Both the position numbers and the translations under genes were made by a program. A stretch of 50,858 nucleotides of DNA, taken from positions 1 to 50,858 of the forward strand of contig JADQBR010000025.1 in NCBI GenBank assembly GCA_016278515.1. Reading direction: 5' to 3'. This stretch comes from Bacillota bacterium. Lineage in GTDB: Bacteria; Bacillota; JADQBR01. Positions 1-7,771 of this stretch are shown here, piece after piece (within the stretch, counting starts at the first letter, position 1; every line of letters begins with the position of its first letter). Below the pieces are notes generated by a model. That model searched no databases. It was not told where the DNA came from and worked only from the letters and a program-made list of their open reading frames with translations.

Positions 1-219
1 TTGCGGCAGGCACTCTATGCTATCATATTGCTTGTACTTTTGCAACTGGCTTTTCTTGGCTTTTGCTTGCTTCTTTCTTTAACGGCCGGATGTATATCCT
101 ATCATGTCTTGTGCCGCTTGGCTACTGGTAAGTGTTGTATATTATTTACCGTTTCCGTTTTAGCGACGCTTAGTAATATAACATTTTTGATTCTTCTTGT
201 CAAGCAACTATATCCTTGA
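1..219 (+). CDS. possible small membrane protein, maybe 5' truncated
   Basis: A 72-codon frame opens with TTG on the first base of the window and stops with TGA before position 220. It is almost entirely hydrophobic, with two likely membrane segments (about residues 5-30 and 42-67) and several cysteines. I recognise no family. The true start may lie outside the window, so this could be the C-terminal end of a longer membrane protein. No ribosome binding site can be judged. The stretch 220-320 after it shows no gene and no clear terminator. Hydrophobic frames can arise by chance in AT-rich DNA, so confidence is low. Confidence 0.25.
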   Translation: MRQALYAIILLVLLQLAFLGFCLLLSLTAGCISYHVLCRLATGKCCILFTVSVLATLSNITFLILLVKQLYP

Positions 220-320
220 GTTTCCGCAAAATACATTGGGGTTTATTTATACTTACACATAAAAACTAAATTATACGAAGAGAGATGCATTTTACACTTC
301 AGCCATTTTTAATGTATGCC

Positions 321-1013
321 CTATTTAGGAAAACCAAACAGTGCACCCCCTGAATCCAAATTAATTTTCATATAAGTTTCAGGCACTTCTCCTACTATTA
401 CTGTGTCTGCTATGGGGACCTGCGTAGTTACACTAACATTTGAGGCTATTAATGGAATTACCACGCGGATGTCGCTTTTAATATTAAGGTATATCTTATG
501 ACGGGTCTGATTTATTCCTGCATCTTCAAAACGATCTTGTATTTTTACCGAAACAGTTCCTAACGGCAACAACCATAAACCTATATCCGGTCCGTAGTTA
601 GCGATAAGCTTACTGCCAGTAATTTGACCTAACGGAATAGAAAAATTTCTATTCTTTAGCTCCTCAAGAGACTTTTGAATCTCCAATGTAGCCTTTGCAT
701 TAATTTTATTTAGCTGAAGAAGATTTTGCTGCATATACAATATTTGATTTTGCTCGTTTCTTTCTATATGAACCAGTTTGTCATAGTCCATATCTGCAAC
801 AACAGTATTCAACACCGCTTGGTTAATGGCTTCTGTCGCCCTCCATTTTGCCTCAGCTTCGCTAAATGCAATGATTGTTGGTTTTAAAGTAAGTTCTATC
901 GCCGTAAAGATTAGGACAAACACTACTATGCTAAAAATTATTACTTTTATAAAACGCCTATTTTTCTTGCGTCGTGCCTTTGACCTTCTCGGTCTTTTTT
1001 TACGGCGCAGCAT
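321..1013 (-). CDS. yunB: sporulation protein YunB
   Basis: The product of about 230 residues has a very basic N-terminus (RRKKRPRRSKARRKK), one membrane anchor at about residues 22-42 and a large extracytoplasmic part. The later segments, including 'IPLGQITGS', 'GTVSVKIQDRFEDAGINQTRH' split over residues 150-175, and 'VPIADTVIVGEVPETY' near the C-terminus, are the pattern of the YunB family, which is restricted to endospore formers. YunB is part of the mother-cell sporulation set in Bacillus; its biochemical role is not known. I chose the ATG at 1013 because GAGG lies nine bases upstream; an in-frame TTG two codons earlier is too close to it. It stands alone between the tyrS terminator and the window edge. 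Confidence 0.85.
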   Translation of the reverse strand: MLRRKKRPRRSKARRKKNRRFIKVIIFSIVVFVLIFTAIELTLKPTIIAFSEAEAKWRATEAINQAVLNTVVADMDYDKLVHIERNEQNQILYMQQNLLQLNKINAKATLEIQKSLEELKNRNFSIPLGQITGSKLIANYGPDIGLWLLPLGTVSVKIQDRFEDAGINQTRHKIYLNIKSDIRVVIPLIASNVSVTTQVPIADTVIVGEVPETYMKINLDSGGALFGFPK

Positions 1014-1085
1014 GCACAATCACCTCTTCATTGTAATATATGTACTTACCTTGAAAAGGTGCAAAAAATTACGGGTTTTATAAAG

Positions 1086-1121
1086 AATAACCGGCGCTCT
1101 AAAATTCGCACCGGTTATTCA
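1086..1121 (-). terminator. tyrS terminator
   Basis: Immediately after the tyrS stop there is an inverted repeat with ten-base arms, GAATAACCGG and CCGGTTATTC. On the minus strand it is followed by a T-rich run (TTTATAAAA). This is a plausible intrinsic terminator separating tyrS from yunB. Confidence 0.6.
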
Positions 1122-2345
1122 TTATTTTATTTTAACTCGCGCAAAACGACGTTTACCTACTCTCAGCACCATACCTTCTTTAGCCTGCAGATGACAGTCA
1201 ACATCGTCAATTCGCTCATCGTCCACCTTGACCGCACCTTGTTTAATCAATCTCCGCGCCTCACTTGTACTCGACGTTAACCCTGCATGTACAATCAACT
1301 TAGGCAGCCAAACTTTTCCATCCTCAAGCATATCTCCATTCACGCCCACTTCAGGCATATCATCTGGCAAGTCTCTTTTTTGGAAAACTTTCTTAAAGTG
1401 AGCCTCAGCCGCATCTGCAGCGTCTTCACCGTAATATTGGGTAACTAATTGGCGTGCCAGTTTCATCTTAACATCCCGCGGGTTGAGTCCTGCTTGCATT
1501 TGGTTTTTAAGATTTTCTATCTCTTTTAATTCCAGCGATGTAACCAACTCATAGTATCTAATAATTAAGTCGTCCGAGAGAGACATCGTCTTCCCGTATA
1601 TTTCGATTGGCGGTTCATTTATTCCAATATAATTCCCTAAACTCTTGCTCATTTTTTGCACACCATCTAAGCCCTCAAGGATGGGCATCGTTAATGCGAT
1701 TTGAGGTTCTTGACCATACTCTTTCTGTAACGTACGGCCCATTAGCAGGTTGAACTTTTGGTCGGTGCCTCCCAATTCCACATCAGCTTCCAACGCAACA
1801 GAATCGTAGCCTTGCATCAGCGGATAGAAAAATTCATGAATACTAATAGGCTTATTATTCTTGTATCTATTTGAAAAATCTTCTCTTTCCAGCATTCTGG
1901 CCACAGTTACTTTGGCAGCTAATGCAATAACATCTTCGAAAGTTAAAGATGCGAGCCATTTACTATTGAAAACTACTTCTGTCCTATTAATATCCAGCAC
2001 TTTAAATATTTGCTCTTTATATGTTTCGGCATTCTCAAGGACTTCTTTCTCTGTTAACTGTTTTCTGGTTTCGGACTTTCCGGTAGGGTCACCGATGCGC
2101 CCTGTAAAATCACCAATTATAATAATCACCTGATGCCCTAAATCTTGAAATTGACGAAGTTTTTGCAGGACTACAGTATGCCCAAGGTGAATGTCCGGTG
2201 CAGTAGGATCCAAACCGAGTTTGATCTTGAGCGGCTTATTTTCCAATATTGCTTTCTTAAGTTTCGCCACCAATTCTTCTTCAGGAACTATTTCTTCCGT
2301 TCCGCGTCTAATAATTGCAAGTTGCTGCTGAAGGTTAGCTTTCAC
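1122..2345 (-). CDS. tyrS: tyrosine--tRNA ligase
   Basis: This 407-residue class I aminoacyl-tRNA synthetase charges tRNA-Tyr with tyrosine in the cytoplasm. The HIGH-like motif is HLGH ('[15 protein letters not shown]', about residues 52-56) and the KMSKS motif is intact ('QKMSKSLGN', about residue 232). The C-terminal 65 residues form an S4 RNA-binding domain ('[19 protein letters not shown]'). Length and HLGH-type signature fit the longer TyrZ-like bacterial form rather than the B. subtilis TyrS with HIGH. Expression should depend on tRNA-Tyr charging through the T-box leader upstream. The gene is monocistronic, flanked by its own terminator and divergent from the penicillin-binding protein gene. 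Confidence 0.95.
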   Translation of the reverse strand: MKANLQQQLAIIRRGTEEIVPEEELVAKLKKAILENKPLKIKLGLDPTAPDIHLGHTVVLQKLRQFQDLGHQVIIIIGDFTGRIGDPTGKSETRKQLTEKEVLENAETYKEQIFKVLDINRTEVVFNSKWLASLTFEDVIALAAKVTVARMLEREDFSNRYKNNKPISIHEFFYPLMQGYDSVALEADVELGGTDQKFNLLMGRTLQKEYGQEPQIALTMPILEGLDGVQKMSKSLGNYIGINEPPIEIYGKTMSLSDDLIIRYYELVTSLELKEIENLKNQMQAGLNPRDVKMKLARQLVTQYYGEDAADAAEAHFKKVFQKRDLPDDMPEVGVNGDMLEDGKVWLPKLIVHAGLTSSTSEARRLIKQGAVKVDDERIDDVDCHLQAKEGMVLRVGKRRFARVKIK

Positions 2346-2405
2346 GCATAAATCACTCCTTTATTATTTAATGAAGTAACTATTGAAACAAAATTAGCTG
2401 CACTT

Positions 2406-2630
2406 TGCCCAAATAAAAAAAACACTTATCCCGGTAGGGACGAAGTGTTTCGCGGTACCACCCTAATTGCCGTTTTTTAAACGACCACTCTAATGCCTGA
2501 TATCGGAGGCAGCCAGTCGTAAAACCAGGGACGTAATTCCCTTTTGACCTGGTCGAATTTTCAGCAACATCGACTTTCTGTGTTTCAGGCACCCAAAAGG
2601 TACTGTATCCATGTCAACTATTATTAGTTT
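2406..2630 (-). promoter_or_regulatory. T-box riboswitch, tyrosine specifier UAC
   Basis: On the minus strand the leader carries the T-box element AATTAGGGTGGTACCGCG (plus-strand 2451-2468). A terminator follows, with arms AACACTT (2443-2449 and 2421-2427 regions) and a run of eight T. In stem I, AGTA is followed by CCTTTTG, which can pair with CAAAAGG just before GAA-T-TAC. The same AGUA / helix / GAA-N-codon arrangement occurs in the other two T-boxes of this window. The specifier is therefore UAC (Tyr) at 2535-2533, matching tyrS. Uncharged tRNA-Tyr would stabilise the antiterminator and allow read-through. Confidence 0.93.
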
Positions 2631-2635
2631 GTGTT

Positions 2636-2665
2636 ATTGTACCACGTACAAACTTGGTAATTCAA
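2636..2665 (-). promoter_or_regulatory. tyrS leader promoter
   Basis: On the minus strand TTGAAT (2665-2660) and TACAAT (2641-2636) are separated by 18 bases. They sit about 100 bases upstream of the tyrosine specifier codon, the distance expected between a T-box transcription start and its specifier. Vegetative sigma-A type. Confidence 0.65.
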
Positions 2666-2679
2666 GTAATTTTTTGTCG

Positions 2680-2708
2680 TTTCGAATGTATTTCCTTTGT
2701 GTTATAAT
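2680..2708 (+). promoter_or_regulatory. promoter of the class A PBP gene
   Basis: A perfect TATAAT (2703-2708) is preceded by an extended -10 TG dinucleotide (2700-2701). The -35 at 17 bases spacing (TTTCGA, 2680-2685) is weak. It lies about 60 bases before the PBP start and back-to-back with the tyrS promoter. Confidence 0.6.
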
Positions 2709-2770
2709 GTCCAAGAAGAATGGGGTAGGAGAAAATAAATTTAATCATATAAGGAGGTAGAAAGTGCCTC

Positions 2771-5674
2771 ATGGGGAAAAAAAGAAAAAACAAAACTAAA
2801 CGCAAACTTAATATATTTAGACTGTTTATTTTACTTTCTTTAATTGCAACTTTTATTGTTGCAGGTGCAGGAATTGGTTTTTTGGTAGGGGTGGTTAATA
2901 AACTGCCCGAATTCAAGAACCCTGGCGAGCCTGATTGGAATTTAACTACCTTTGTTTACGATAGTTCTGGACAAGAAATTGCGAAGCTGCACGGAGTAGA
3001 GAATAGAGAACCGGTCGCATTTAAGAAAGTACCCCAAAACCTGAAAGATGCTTTTATAGCTATCGAGGATAACGATTTTGAAAATCATTTTGGTATTAAT
3101 CCCAAAGCTATTGCCAGAGCAGTTTGGGCAAATATTAAATATGGTTTTGGCGCTGAAGGAGGTAGTACCATTACCCAACAGTTAGCGAAAAACGCTTTTT
3201 TGAAAAACCCGGAAAAAAAATTAAAAAGAAAAATACAGGAAGCACTATTAGCAATTCAATTAGAACGCACTTATACTAAAGATGAAATTTTTGAGTTCTA
3301 TCTAAACACTATTTATTTTGGTCATGGTGCTAACGGCGTCCAAGCAGCATCCCAGACTTATTTCGGGAAAAATGTTGAGGATTTGGATTTAGCCGAATCA
3401 GCTCTTTTGGCCGGCGTTGCGAACTCACCCGGCAGGTACTCCCCGTATATTGATGAAGATGCCGCTACCAAACGTCGCGCCAGGGTTTTGGATAAAATGG
3501 TTGAATTGAGTTATATCAGTAAAGCACAGGCCGAAGAAACTACAAAAGAACCTTTTAGCCTTGTTGGATTAAAAAAAGGTAGACAGTACAACTTTCCATA
3601 CTTTCTGGACCATGTTATAGAAGACGCCGAAAAATTGTTACGCGAAAATAATCTTGATCCTATGGCTCTATATACCGGCGGTCTAAAAGTATATACGACG
3701 CTTAATACAGACGTCCAACAGAAAATTGAAGAAGTATATAATAATCCAGATAATTTCCCAAAAGTAGATACTGAGGAGCCGGTGCAAAGTGCAATGGTAA
3801 TACTAGATCCTCATACCGGGGCCATTCAGGGTTTAGTCGGTGGTAGAGAGCACGTGACAAAACGTGGTTTAAACCGAGCTACTCAAATGAGATCTCGTCA
3901 GCCCGGATCCGTATTTAAACCGTTAGCAGTATACGGACCGGCCCTGGAAAACGGACTATCTCCTGCAACAACTATTGATGATGTGCCTGTCAGCATCCCG
4001 CTTCCAATAGGTGAATCATATGAGCCGAGTAATTATGATGGTAGATACCGCGGCCTTATTAGTCTGCGGGAAGCAGTTCGTTATTCTGTCAACGTACCTG
4101 CAGTAAAGGTATTAGATCAAATTGGTACCGGCACCGGTTACGATTTTGCTACTAATCTGGGTTTAACTCATCTTGCCAAGCAAGATAGAAACTATTTAAG
4201 TATTGCACTAGGCGGATTAACATCTGATCAGAGCAAAGGCTACGGTGTTACACCTCTGGAACTGGCAGCATCTTACGGAACGTTTGCTAATAAGGGTGTC
4301 TATGTTGAACCGTACGCAATAACAAAAATTACTGATAAAGAAGGTAATGTTATAGTTGAAACTAAACCGGAAAAACACATTGCCATGACAGAAGAAACTG
4401 CTTATTTAATGACAGATATTTTGACGACAGTGGTAAAAGACTCCAAGGGTAGAACGGGCACCGGTTGGCGCGCCGCAATACCTGGTTGGCAGGTCGCTGG
4501 TAAAACCGGCACTACTCAGTTAACAGGCAGTCAGTTTAACAATGTAACGGGAAATAAGGATGCTTGGTTTGCTGGATATACTCCGGAATATGCCGGTATA
4601 GTATGGATGGGCTATGATAAAACTGATAAAGATCATTATTTGGACCAAGTGTATGGTGGAAAATACCCGGCAATGCTTTGGAAGGCTGCTATGGAAGCAG
4701 CTTTGAAGGACAAGGAACCGAAACCGTTTGAACGGCCCAATGGCATTGTGAATGTAACGATAGATTCTAAGACTGGATTATTGCCCAGCGAATTAACTCC
4801 TCAAGAGTTTGTCACAACCGAGTTATTTACTAAGAATGCTGTGCCGCAACAAGTATCGGATATATGGCAGGAAACGGAGGTATGTGCGGAGTCAGGAAAG
4901 CTGCCTACCCCCTTCTGTCCGGACGTTATAACAGGCATATTCTTTCAGCGGCCTATACCGTATAGAGCTGAGAATAAAAATGAAGTTCCATTGGATGTAA
5001 ATTGGGAAGTACCCAGAGAGCTTTGTGACATCCACAACAATTCAACAACGGTCTTACTAAGCACATGTACCGACCCTAGGCACGAAGGTAAGCTGGTGTT
5101 GGCAAATATCTCCGGGCCGGGGCAAGAAGGCGGCTGCTCCGAAGAATACATTGTTCATCGGGTATTTCCACCGGGAACAGCACCAAGTGCTTTCTGCAAT
5201 ATAGAAGAACACCAAGTTGTTGACCAGTCAACAGGCAAACAAGTGAACCCGCATTTTCCCGGTAACTGGAATAGTGGTGCGACTAAACCGGATAAGAATA
5301 ACCAGACTTATCCCAACGAGCCTTTGGAGAAACCGGAGCGTACAAAACCGCCGGAACCAGTATTATCGGGAGAAAATGCAATTACGGACATCAATAACCC
5401 TAACATGCTGGGGGTTCAGTTGCAGTGGGAAGTTGACCAGACTCAACTGAAACCTGGGCAGCAAATTGTATACTTCATTGAGCGATGGACTGATACAAGT
5501 CAAAATAAGCTCAATATTGCTTTGACCAATACTACCACCTGGCTCGACGAAGAAGTAAAGACTGATAACACATATTTTTATCGTGTTACTGCAATAGATG
5601 TTAATACCAGTTTAACTGCGCTTTCTAATAGCGTTGAAGTTCAAGTTAAAGAAATCAAAGTTGAAACAGATTAA
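2771..5674 (+). CDS. ponA: bifunctional class A penicillin-binding protein (PBP1A type)
   Basis: This 967-residue membrane-anchored enzyme polymerises and cross-links peptidoglycan on the outer face of the membrane. A basic tail and one membrane segment (about 17-43) are followed by a GT51 glycosyltransferase domain with the catalytic Glu in 'AIEDNDFENHFG' (E99) and 'GGSTITQQLAKN'. The transpeptidase domain has all three motifs: SVFK (S380), SVN (439-441) and KTGTT (578-582). After about residue 830 there is a Pro/Lys-rich linker and a fibronectin type III-like domain ('YFIERWTDTSQNK...FYRVTAID'), as in several Firmicute PBP1 proteins. The ATG at 2771 follows AAGGAGG with a somewhat long 13-base spacer; a GTG closer to the site is out of frame. 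Monocistronic, with its own promoter and terminator. Confidence 0.95.
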   Translation: MGKKRKNKTKRKLNIFRLFILLSLIATFIVAGAGIGFLVGVVNKLPEFKNPGEPDWNLTTFVYDSSGQEIAKLHGVENREPVAFKKVPQNLKDAFIAIEDNDFENHFGINPKAIARAVWANIKYGFGAEGGSTITQQLAKNAFLKNPEKKLKRKIQEALLAIQLERTYTKDEIFEFYLNTIYFGHGANGVQAASQTYFGKNVEDLDLAESALLAGVANSPGRYSPYIDEDAATKRRARVLDKMVELSYISKAQAEETTKEPFSLVGLKKGRQYNFPYFLDHVIEDAEKLLRENNLDPMALYTGGLKVYTTLNTDVQQKIEEVYNNPDNFPKVDTEEPVQSAMVILDPHTGAIQGLVGGREHVTKRGLNRATQMRSRQPGSVFKPLAVYGPALENGLSPATTIDDVPVSIPLPIGESYEPSNYDGRYRGLISLREAVRYSVNVPAVKVLDQIGTGTGYDFATNLGLTHLAKQDRNYLSIALGGLTSDQSKGYGVTPLELAASYGTFANKGVYVEPYAITKITDKEGNVIVETKPEKHIAMTEETAYLMTDILTTVVKDSKGRTGTGWRAAIPGWQVAGKTGTTQLTGSQFNNVTGNKDAWFAGYTPEYAGIVWMGYDKTDKDHYLDQVYGGKYPAMLWKAAMEAALKDKEPKPFERPNGIVNVTIDSKTGLLPSELTPQEFVTTELFTKNAVPQQVSDIWQETEVCAESGKLPTPFCPDVITGIFFQRPIPYRAENKNEVPLDVNWEVPRELCDIHNNSTTVLLSTCTDPRHEGKLVLANISGPGQEGGCSEEYIVHRVFPPGTAPSAFCNIEEHQVVDQSTGKQVNPHFPGNWNSGATKPDKNNQTYPNEPLEKPERTKPPEPVLSGENAITDINNPNMLGVQLQWEVDQTQLKPGQQIVYFIERWTDTSQNKLNIALTNTTTWLDEEVKTDNTYFYRVTAIDVNTSLTALSNSVEVQVKEIKVETD

Positions 5675-5707
5675 ACGAGATGCCGGGTGACACCGGCATC
5701 TCGTTTT
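5675..5707 (+). terminator. terminator of the PBP gene
   Basis: A 12-bp perfect stem (ACGAGATGCCGG / CCGGCATCTCGT) with a six-base loop begins on the base after the stop codon and is followed by TTTTT. Strong intrinsic terminator. Confidence 0.9.
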
Positions 5708-5741
5708 TATAACATAAGAAACTACCAACGTTCCAGCAAGT

Positions 5742-6224
5742 CTAAGTATCGTCCACGCGAGCAAGCACTTCCGTATCTGCTAATAATTCATTGACCTCTT
5801 CCACAATACTTGCTAAGAGAGTTTTTAGTGTTCCACTTAAATTTGTACTATATTCAATGCATTCCGGTTCTATTCCTACAATAGTGATTGGCTTATCAAA
5901 GCCTGATTTGCGAGCAAAAGATACTGTTTCAAAGACTCCTAATTGATGCATAGATATAACCGATCTTTCCACCCAATTTACATCTTCATCAGAAACAATG
6001 TAGCAACTTCCAGGAGGGCCATCACCGGCCATAGCATCTACAATATAGAGGTGATCCACCCCATCCAAGTAGCCCAATAACGCCGGACCTAAAGTACCAC
6101 CATCTAGTATTTGGACGTCAGGAGGCAAACTCATTCTGCTTAGTTGTTGAATAACATGAAGGCCGATTCCTTCATCCCCTAAAAGTAGGTTTCCCAGCCC
6201 TACTACCAACCTGATTGCAATCAC
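5742..6224 (-). CDS. hydrogenase maturation protease (HyaD/HybD/HycI family)
   Basis: A 160-residue cytosolic protein of the family that trims the C-terminus of [NiFe] hydrogenase large subunits after nickel insertion. The N-terminal signature is present ('VVGLGNLLLGDEGIG'), as are the acidic metal ligand in 'YIVDAMAGDG' (about D59) and the later histidine in 'SVISMHQLG'. These three positions correspond to the nickel-sensing ligands of HybD. No hydrogenase subunit or hyp gene is in the window. The gene follows the NapH-NapG fusion by 109 bases in the same direction, so it may be the tail of the nap transcript or a separate unit. Its substrate, if the family role holds, must be encoded elsewhere. 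Confidence 0.8.
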   Translation of the reverse strand: MIAIRLVVGLGNLLLGDEGIGLHVIQQLSRMSLPPDVQILDGGTLGPALLGYLDGVDHLYIVDAMAGDGPPGSCYIVSDEDVNWVERSVISMHQLGVFETVSFARKSGFDKPITIVGIEPECIEYSTNLSGTLKTLLASIVEEVNELLADTEVLARVDDT

Positions 6225-6313
6225 CTCCCAAGTTTTTATTAGTATTTACAGTTTTACAAGAAACATGCACTGATTTTTAATAACCAATTCATCTATAAAT
6301 TATAATCAAATAA

Positions 6314-6325
6314 CAATGATCATTG
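6314..6325. repeat. 12-bp perfect palindrome between napHG and the protease gene
   Basis: CAATGATCATTG is a perfect palindrome in the 109-base gap after the NapH-NapG stop. It is too short and T-poor to be a terminator, but has the form of a dimeric regulator site. Function unknown. Confidence 0.35.
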
Positions 6326-6333
6326 CTTACTTC

Positions 6334-7710
6334 CTAACCGTTGTAAAACTCTATCTTTATTGCTGGTTCCTCCATAACGCAGACATACTCGCAAATACCG
6401 CATCCCGTACATTTATCTGTAACTATTACGGGATACTGAAATTCCTCCATGTAGATAGCTTCATCTATCAAAGGGCAATTATTATAGCAAGAACGGCAAA
6501 TGTCGCCCTGGTGTGCATAACAGAGTTTCTCATTTACCACTGCAGTTCCAATCTTTACATCATGCACATCAATTATCTCTAAAGCTCCCGAAGGACACAC
6601 AGGAGGACACTCCATGCATAAGGAACAAGGCTGTTCTCTAGGCCTAAAATAAGGTGTACCTAAAGCAAAACCTTGGTCTGCATGGGCAATGAGCAAGGTC
6701 TTCTCTGGGCATATTTGAATACACTTTCCGCAACGGATACATCTAGCCAAAAACTCTTCCTCAGGCCCGGCACCCGGTGGTCTAAAAACTTTTGGACCAT
6801 GAGTACCTACCAAGTTTATACCAGCATAAAGTGTACCTGTGGCCATAAACACCCCACTTGCTTGTAATAATTTACGCCGTGATAACTTCACCCCTAGCCT
6901 TTTACCCTCTGTTCTATTTGTATCTATAGCAGACTTTGATCCTCTTCCAATTTTCCAAGTAAAGCATAGTGCCTTAGTCGGACATACATCCAGACATTGC
7001 CCACACTTTGTGCAGAGCGCAGAATTTACATATTGTTGTGCATCCTGACCAAGAACTATTTCTTCTAATGCACCACAACAGTGGTCACAATTATTAAAAC
7101 ATGTCCGACACTTAACACATTTCCTGTCATCAAATTTTACTGTCAAAGGGCTAAAACGCCCTAATATTGCATAGAAGTTACCAAGTGGGCAGACAAGCCT
7201 GCACCAACCTCTTCGATAACCTGCAACTTCCAAACAAACTATTACTATAAGAATAAACACTTCAATTCCCAAACCCACCACAAGACTTCTAAATAAGATA
7301 TTCATAGGTGATACCATTTGAAACAACGGAATACTAACTAATAAGCTTCCAACTAGTATTAGCGGCAAAGCATAATAATATTGATTCTGTGTCACTTTTA
7401 CCCTTTTATTATTAACCCTTAAGCTACTTACTGCCTCTACTATAAGCCCAATTGGACATATCCAGGCACAGAAAGCTTTTCCTACTACCAAATACATGAG
7501 CAACACCGGAACTGTGCTTAAAATTAAAGTTACAGTAACCCCTTTAGAAGCTGCTACTACCTCTAATGTTGCCAAAGGATCAGTTAACACAATTCCCCAT
7601 ATACTACTTGAAGACAAGTTGCCTATCACAGCAGTTGCACCAAACAAAGGAAGCATAAATAGTAATATTATACCTACCTGCACAAACCTGCGAAACTCTT
7701 TCCACTTCAT
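6334..7710 (-). CDS. NapH-NapG fusion: polytopic quinol-oxidising iron-sulfur protein
   Basis: The 458 residues join two proteins that are normally separate. Residues 1-250 are NapH: about four membrane segments, two CxxxCP motifs (C81-C85, C170-C174) and a polyferredoxin tail (from C198 and from C233). Residues 277-282 read SRRKLL, followed by a hydrophobic stretch to about 302, which looks like the Tat signal that normally begins NapG. Residues 310-458 are NapG/MauM-type, opening with 'RPPGAGPEEEFLARCIRCGKC' at 310-330 and carrying up to four 4Fe-4S clusters. NapGH is known to pass electrons from menaquinol toward NapB/NapA. The gene lies 61 bases after napA across a strong inverted repeat. 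The fusion looks genuine: one frame, no stop, coherent motifs on both sides. Confidence 0.88.
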   Translation of the reverse strand: MKWKEFRRFVQVGIILLFMLPLFGATAVIGNLSSSSIWGIVLTDPLATLEVVAASKGVTVTLILSTVPVLLMYLVVGKAFCAWICPIGLIVEAVSSLRVNNKRVKVTQNQYYYALPLILVGSLLVSIPLFQMVSPMNILFRSLVVGLGIEVFILIVIVCLEVAGYRRGWCRLVCPLGNFYAILGRFSPLTVKFDDRKCVKCRTCFNNCDHCCGALEEIVLGQDAQQYVNSALCTKCGQCLDVCPTKALCFTWKIGRGSKSAIDTNRTEGKRLGVKLSRRKLLQASGVFMATGTLYAGINLVGTHGPKVFRPPGAGPEEEFLARCIRCGKCIQICPEKTLLIAHADQGFALGTPYFRPREQPCSLCMECPPVCPSGALEIIDVHDVKIGTAVVNEKLCYAHQGDICRSCYNNCPLIDEAIYMEEFQYPVIVTDKCTGCGICEYVCVMEEPAIKIEFYNG

Positions 7711-7732
7711 TGCATATATCTCCCTTAAATTA

Positions 7733-7760
7733 AGGTAGCTGCCAATATTGGCAGCTACCT
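7733..7760 (-). repeat. 28-bp perfect inverted repeat between napA and napHG
   Basis: The two 14-base arms (AGGTAGCTGCCAAT / ATTGGCAGCTACCT) abut with no spacer, so in RNA the stem would close with a small central loop. On the minus strand it is followed by TTAATTTAAGG rather than a clean U tract. It looks more like an intercistronic stability element or weak attenuator than a full terminator. It could set the ratio of NapA to the NapH-NapG fusion. Confidence 0.6.
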
Positions 7761-7771
7761 CCCCCAGTTAA

